Shown here piece after piece: positions 4,825 to 8,489 of a DNA stretch of 8,489 nucleotides. Both the position numbers and the translations under genes were made by a program. Below the pieces are notes generated by a model that saw nothing but the letters and a program-made list of their open reading frames with translations, made no database searches and was not told the origin of the DNA. Source of the DNA: SHLQ01 sp964441145 (GTDB lineage: Bacteria; Actinomycetota; Acidimicrobiia; Acidimicrobiales; SHLQ01); contig CAYTUB010000116.1 of the NCBI GenBank assembly GCA_964441145.1, forward strand, positions 1 through 8,489, written 5' to 3'. Each line of letters begins with the position of its first letter. The stretch's first letter is position 1.

Positions 4825-5745
4825 ATGATCGGTCGATACGCACCGTCACCATCGGGGCGACTTCACGTGGGGAACCTGCGAACGGCAATGCTCGCGTGGT
4901 TATCGGCTCACCATGGTGGTGGAGAACTCCGGCTGCGTGTCGACGACCTCGATCTCAACGTGTGCACTCCCGAACACGAGGCGCAACAACTCGCGGACCT
5001 CGATGCCGTGGGGATCACGTTCTCGGGCATGGAGCTGCGCCAATCCGAACGCTCGGGGCGGTACGCAGATGCGATCTCGGACCTTGATGCTGCGGGTCTG
5101 TTGTATCCCTGCTTCTGTTCTCGCCGCGAGGTGCGCGAGGCAGCGCAAGCACCACACGTCCATCTTCCCGGTGGCGCCTACCCCGGAACGTGCACCAACC
5201 TCACGGACGCAGAACGCGCTGAGCGGGCCAAAGACCGGCCAGCCGCCTTGCGGGTTCGCAGTGGCGGTCAGACGATCGATTTCGTCGACCGGCACTATGG
5301 CGCGCAGAGCGAGTTCGTCGATGACTTCGTGGTGCAACGAAACGACGGGGTTGCCTCCTACAACTTGGCGACGGTGCTCGACGACGCCGACCAAGGCGTT
5401 ACCGAAGTCGTACGTGGTGCAGACCTGTTGCCCGGAACTGCCCGCCACGTGTGGTTGCGCGATGCGCTCGACCTAGACCAGGTCGAACACGCACATGTCC
5501 CCCTGATGATCGACAGCGAGGGTGAGCGCCTGGCCAAGCGCGGCGGCGGTGTGCACCTCGGCGAGCTGGCCGAACTTGGCCACAGCGCAGACGACATCCG
5601 CCGGGAGCTGGCCGTCGGCATTGATTTGTGGGACGCCGACGACTCGAGCATTCCCGCAATGGCGGACCTGCTCGACCGTTTCGATCCAGCGACCCTCACA
5701 ACGACCGACACCGTCTGGACCCTTCCGCCGCCGAAAGCTCGCTAG
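4825..5745 (+). CDS. gluQ: Glutamyl-queuosine tRNA(Asp) synthetase
   Basis: A shortened GluRS paralogue lacking the anticodon-binding domain. In the family it activates glutamate and attaches it to the queuosine base at position 34 of tRNA(Asp). The 306-residue length is normal. Visible features: the HIGH-type motif in RYAPSPSGRLHVGNLRT (HVGN, 14-17), RVDDLD (38-43), QSERSGRY (73-80), and a zinc site PCFCSR...Y...C with Cys96, Cys98, Tyr119 and Cys123. Further on are YNLATVLDDADQGVTEVVRG (179-198), DLLPGTARH (200-208), and the KMSKS-equivalent RLAKRGG (235-241). RVDDLD carries Asp40 where GluRS and GluQRS usually have Glu. The ATG at 4825 begins 6 bases after the stop of the small membrane-protein gene, without a Shine-Dalgarno. 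No dksA, a frequent partner in proteobacteria, is adjacent. Its substrate requires queuosine-modified tRNA(Asp), so the genome should also encode tgt. The stop lies 3 bases from that of the convergent DUF445 gene. Confidence 0.95.
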   Translation: MIGRYAPSPSGRLHVGNLRTAMLAWLSAHHGGGELRLRVDDLDLNVCTPEHEAQQLADLDAVGITFSGMELRQSERSGRYADAISDLDAAGLLYPCFCSRREVREAAQAPHVHLPGGAYPGTCTNLTDAERAERAKDRPAALRVRSGGQTIDFVDRHYGAQSEFVDDFVVQRNDGVASYNLATVLDDADQGVTEVVRGADLLPGTARHVWLRDALDLDQVEHAHVPLMIDSEGERLAKRGGGVHLGELAELGHSADDIRRELAVGIDLWDADDSSIPAMADLLDRFDPATLTTTDTVWTLPPPKAR

Positions 5746-5748
5746 CGG

Positions 5749-7032
5749 TTAGAAGAAAATCTCGGAGATGGCGTGGATCACGAAGCCGGCGAGCCCGCCG
5801 ACGATCGTGCCGTTGATGCGGATGAACTGGAGGTCACGGCCGACCTGGAGTTCGATGCGGTCGGCGGTGTCGTTGGGGTCCCATCCCTCGACGGTGTTCG
5901 CGATGAGCGCACCGATTTCGCCTCGGCCAGCCTCGGCGAGGTAGACGACGATCGACTCCAGCCAGGCATCGACCTTGCCCTGTAGCGCTTCGTCCTCGAC
6001 GAGCCGGTCGGCCAACGTGACGACGGCATCGGTGATGCGTCGGCGCACATCGGAATCGGCCTGTCGTGTGGCGTCGCCAAAGCCGCGCTGCAGCGACGAC
6101 CAGAGGTCTTTGGTCCAGGCCTGAAATTCAGGATGATCGAGCAACTCTTGTTTGAGCTGCTCTCCCTGTTCGATCATGCGCTCATCGCTGCGGAGTCGCT
6201 CGGCGAATTCGCGAGACCGGAAATCGATGTCTTTCTTGATGTGGTGGTCCGGGTTCGAGTCGACCTCTCGCAGAAAGGTCATCACCGCGCTGTAGATCTT
6301 GTCGAAGATGCGGTCGTCGATCGGTTCGGGAACCCACCATGGCGACTCGTTTGTTAAACGGCGCCGAAACGTAGTGCGGTTGTCCTCGAGGAAGTTGGCT
6401 GCACCTTTGAGTACCGAGTTGTACATCTCGTGATGGTGATCGCCGTCCATCCCAGCGTCGATCACGCGGCCGACGATCGGGGCTACGGGAACCCGGCTGA
6501 GGCGATCCCGAACGAGAGAGTCGACCATGACCCGCACGTCTTCGTCTTCGCTCAAGACATCCGAGACGGCAGTGATAACGACGGCGATCTCTGAAACCGT
6601 CGATGCGGCGTTGTCACGCTCTCGGAGCCACAGACCGAGACGTCGAGACATCTGCACGCCCTGGAGCTTTTCTGCCACGACCTCACCGGTCAGGAAGTTC
6701 GACTGCACGAACTCGCCCAGCCCTTCGCCGATGTCGTCTTTGCGTTTCGGAATGATTGCCGTGTGCGGGATTGGCAAGCCGAGGGGGTGCTTGAACAGTG
6801 CCGTTACGGCGAACCAGTCCGCGAACGCTCCCACCATTGCGGCTTCAGCTGTTGCACGGACGAACCCAATCCACGGTGCACCGCCATCCTGGTTTGCCCG
6901 GGCAATGAAGTACACCACTGCGGCCAGCACCAACAGCAGCGTGGCGAAGCCTTTCATGCGTCGAAGCTGAGCGCGCTGGGCGATCTCGCCATGGTCAATG
7001 GGTTCGACCGTCGAAGATGTTGCAGATACCAC
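5749..7032 (-). CDS. DUF445 family membrane protein (YjiN-like)
   Basis: A 427-residue member of the DUF445 family, whose biochemical role is not established. An N-terminal tail (1-26) precedes a transmembrane helix (about 27-45). The family's most conserved block follows: GAFADWFAVTALFKHPLG (68-85) then LPIPHTAIIP (86-95). The centre is a long, charged, largely helical region (about 100-390). The C-terminal signature is RIELQVGRDLQFIRINGT (392-409), followed by VGGLAGFVIHAI (411-422), probably a second membrane segment. The long soluble middle domain between two membrane segments is usual for the family. The GTG at 7030-7032 is preferred because a TACGCT box ends 6 bases before it and because the basic LRRMK stretch before the helix looks native. 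The later Met26 is an alternative. It is divergent from the ABC-F gene and convergent with gluQ. Confidence 0.95.
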   Translation of the reverse strand: MVSATSSTVEPIDHGEIAQRAQLRRMKGFATLLLVLAAVVYFIARANQDGGAPWIGFVRATAEAAMVGAFADWFAVTALFKHPLGLPIPHTAIIPKRKDDIGEGLGEFVQSNFLTGEVVAEKLQGVQMSRRLGLWLRERDNAASTVSEIAVVITAVSDVLSEDEDVRVMVDSLVRDRLSRVPVAPIVGRVIDAGMDGDHHHEMYNSVLKGAANFLEDNRTTFRRRLTNESPWWVPEPIDDRIFDKIYSAVMTFLREVDSNPDHHIKKDIDFRSREFAERLRSDERMIEQGEQLKQELLDHPEFQAWTKDLWSSLQRGFGDATRQADSDVRRRITDAVVTLADRLVEDEALQGKVDAWLESIVVYLAEAGRGEIGALIANTVEGWDPNDTADRIELQVGRDLQFIRINGTIVGGLAGFVIHAISEIFF

Positions 7033-7038
7033 GCTGTG

Positions 7039-7044
7039 AGCGTA
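7039..7044 (-). promoter_or_regulatory. Putative leaderless -10 element TACGCT
   Basis: On the minus strand TACGCT is followed by six bases (CACAGC) and the GTG start of the DUF445 gene. No Shine-Dalgarno is present. No convincing -35 hexamer is seen. Confidence 0.55.
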
Positions 7045-7065
7045 TTGGGCTTGGGTGTGCGCTCC

Positions 7066-7071
7066 TATCCT
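7066..7071 (+). promoter_or_regulatory. Putative leaderless -10 element TATCCT
   Basis: TATCCT is followed by six bases (TAACGA) and the GTG start at 7078. The TAA in the spacer is an in-frame stop, so the coding region cannot begin further upstream. This fixes GTG as the first possible start and supports the leaderless reading. Confidence 0.6.
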
Positions 7072-7077
7072 TAACGA

Positions 7078-8489
7078 GTGCTCACCGTCTCCGGATTATC
7101 AAAGGCCCATGGGGCCCGGACGCTCTTTAGCGATGTGACCTTGCAGCTTTCGGCGGGTCGCCGCATCGCGTTGATCGGCGGAAACGGTGTGGGCAAGACG
7201 ACGCTCATCGAGTCGATCATGGGAGTACAGGACCCAGACGAAGGCGTGATTCACAAGCCCAAGGATCTCCGGATTGGGTATCTGGCCCAGGAACTTCCCG
7301 AAGCCACCGATCGCTCTGTGCTCGCAGAGACCCTCGATGGCGCCGAACACATCCGTGACATCGCCACACGCCTGCGGACGCTCGAAGCCGAACTCGAGAC
7401 CGACGATGGCTCGAACATGGATCGCATCATCGAGCAGTACGGCCAAGCGCAATCCGAATTCGAAACCCACGGTGGCTACGCGCTCGAATCCGAAGCGCAT
7501 CGGGTCCTCGCAGGACTTGGCTTTCCTCCGGCGTGGAACGAACGGCCAATCAAAGAGCTCTCCGGTGGCTGGCGCATGCGCGTGGCATTGGCTCGCCTCT
7601 TGTTGTCGAACCCCGATGTGTTGATCCTCGACGAACCGACAAATCACCTCGACGTCGACTCGGTCGCCTGGCTCGAGAACCATCTCGCCTCGTGGAGCGG
7701 CGCGCTGTTCTTCGTGTCGCACGACCGTGACTTCATCGACGCGGTGGCGAATCGAATTCTGGAAATCAGCGCAGGCGTGGCCCAGGAGTACGTTGGTACG
7801 TTCCTCGAATACGTGGCAGCGCGAGAGGAACGTATCGCACAGCTCACCGCGCAAGCTGAACAGCAGCGTCGCAAGATCGCCACTACCGAAGCCTTCGTCG
7901 ACCGCTTTCGCTACAAGGCCACCAAGGCCAAGCAGGTGCAGAGCCGCATCAAGGCCATGGAGAAGCTCGAACTCATCGAGGTTCCGACGGAGAAGGAAAT
8001 CGCTGCGAAGTTCGACTTCCCCGAACCACAGCGCTCGTCGCGCATCGTCGCCGAGATCGAAAACGCAAGTGTCGGCTACGAGGGAGTCACGATTCTTGAA
8101 GACGTGAACGCAGTGGTCGAGCGCGGCCGCAAGATCGGCCTCGTCGGGCCAAACGGCGCTGGCAAGACCACGCTCATTCGTATGTTGACCGGCAAGCTGG
8201 AACCAACCACCGGGTCGATAACCCTTGGGTCAAACGTCGATCTCTCGGCCTTCGCACAGGACCAGGCCGAGGACATGGACCCGGACAAGACCGTGTACCA
8301 GGAGCTGATCTCGGTAACTCCGAAGCAGACCACTCGAAACTGGCGCACGGTGCTTGGTTCGTTTGGCTTTTCTGGTGACGCAGCCGATCGCAGAATCATC
8401 GAGCTCTCCGGCGGCGAGCGCACCCGACTCGCCTTGGCCAAGATCATGGTGGTGCCGGTGAACTTGCTGGTGCTCGATGAGCCGACCAA
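7078..8489 (+). CDS. ABC-F family ATPase, YheS-like (3' end beyond window)
   Basis: A soluble protein with two ATP-binding cassettes and no membrane segments. ABC-F proteins act on the ribosome in translation or antibiotic protection, not in transport. The frame is open for 470 codons to the window edge. Cassette 1: Walker A GGNGVGKT (34-41), signature LSGGW (161-165), Walker B with VLILDEPTNHLD (181-192), switch His215. The linker (about 245-310) is helical and basic and contains RFRYKATKAKQVQSRI (276-291), the pattern typical of YheS-type members. Cassette 2: Walker A GPNGAGKT (357-364), signature LSGGE (443-447), and Walker B LLVLDEPT (463-470), where the window ends. Both catalytic glutamates (186 and 468) are present. 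The GTG start is fixed by an in-frame TAA directly upstream. Whether it is a housekeeping or a resistance factor cannot be told from motifs alone; nothing nearby suggests resistance. Confidence 0.96.
   Translation, partial: MLTVSGLSKAHGARTLFSDVTLQLSAGRRIALIGGNGVGKTTLIESIMGVQDPDEGVIHKPKDLRIGYLAQELPEATDRSVLAETLDGAEHIRDIATRLRTLEAELETDDGSNMDRIIEQYGQAQSEFETHGGYALESEAHRVLAGLGFPPAWNERPIKELSGGWRMRVALARLLLSNPDVLILDEPTNHLDVDSVAWLENHLASWSGALFFVSHDRDFIDAVANRILEISAGVAQEYVGTFLEYVAAREERIAQLTAQAEQQRRKIATTEAFVDRFRYKATKAKQVQSRIKAMEKLELIEVPTEKEIAAKFDFPEPQRSSRIVAEIENASVGYEGVTILEDVNAVVERGRKIGLVGPNGAGKTTLIRMLTGKLEPTTGSITLGSNVDLSAFAQDQAEDMDPDKTVYQELISVTPKQTTRNWRTVLGSFGFSGDAADRRIIELSGGERTRLALAKIMVVPVNLLVLDEPT

Larger units (their letters stand above)
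7033..7077. promoter_or_regulatory. Compact divergent promoter region between DUF445 and ABC-F genes
   Basis: Only 45 bases separate the two start codons, and each has a TANNNT box six bases away. If both transcripts are leaderless, both core promoters occupy this gap and extend into each other. The -35 region of the DUF445 promoter would lie over the ABC-F -10 box, and the ABC-F -35 region over the DUF445 -10 box. The two could hardly be occupied by RNA polymerase at the same time. Confidence 0.55.

Noticed and set aside
4900..5448. Open frames of about 180 codons on both strands overlapping gluQ
   Set aside because: They are shadows of the gluQ frame, which alone carries the HVGN, zinc-site and LAKR motifs.
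6527..6970. Plus-strand open frame of 147 codons opposite the DUF445 gene
   Set aside because: Antisense to the most conserved part of DUF445; Ser/Thr/Ala-rich composition typical of a shadow frame.
7099..7854. Long open frame (251 codons) on the minus strand opposite the ABC-F gene
   Set aside because: It lies wholly antisense to a gene with complete ABC-F motifs; its product shows no recognisable domain and the length is explained by biased codon use of the sense gene.
1..8489. Mobile elements, CRISPR arrays, attachment sites or defence systems
   Set aside because: No transposase or integrase frame, no regularly spaced direct repeats, no tRNA gene and no abrupt composition change were seen; all well-identified genes are ordinary chromosomal families.

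Overview
The window looks like ordinary chromosome of a moderately high-GC actinobacterium, probably of the Acidimicrobiia type. The grounds are the gene families present (DUF445, an ABC-F ATPase with a YheS-like linker, an FbpC-like ATPase, an actinobacterial-style GluQRS), threonine-rich extracytoplasmic linkers, and start regions that look leaderless. The taxonomic placement is inference. No mobile element, tRNA/rRNA, CRISPR array or integration boundary is visible. Genes are dense and the longest gene-free stretch is about 160 bases.

Left block (1-2473, all minus strand). In transcription order: a small two-helix membrane protein with a long basic tail, a membrane-anchored YpfJ/KPN_02809-type zinc metallopeptidase, and an FbpC-like ABC transporter ATPase that runs off the left edge. 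The metallopeptidase is the only gene here with a textbook Shine-Dalgarno sequence. The ATPase start lies 7 bases after the metallopeptidase stop with no Shine-Dalgarno, so it is probably read by translational coupling.

Middle block (2634-5745, plus strand). A divergent gap (2474-2633) separates the left block from a two-gene unit: an unrecognised exported, anchored protein whose stop codon overlaps the start of a membrane-anchored plant-type glutaminyl-peptide cyclotransferase (ATGGGTAA overlap). A short gap follows that holds a perfect 23-base palindrome. After it come a 70-residue two-helix membrane protein and, 6 bases later, gluQ, encoding glutamyl-queuosine tRNA(Asp) synthetase.

Right block (5749-8489). 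A DUF445 membrane protein (minus) converges on gluQ with 3 bases between stop codons. It is transcribed divergently from an ABC-F ATPase (plus) that runs off the right edge; only 45 bases separate their starts.

The most informative pattern is in the non-coding DNA. All five genes that begin a transcription unit have a TANNNT hexamer ending exactly 6 bases (four cases) or 7 bases (one case) before the start codon, with no Shine-Dalgarno: TAGGCT, TAAGCT, TACGCT, TATCCT and TACGGT. This is the geometry of a -10 element feeding a leaderless mRNA. Downstream genes in the units have coupled or overlapping starts instead. I see no convincing new multi-gene system. The least understood coding elements are the exported protein paired with the cyclotransferase and the two small membrane proteins.
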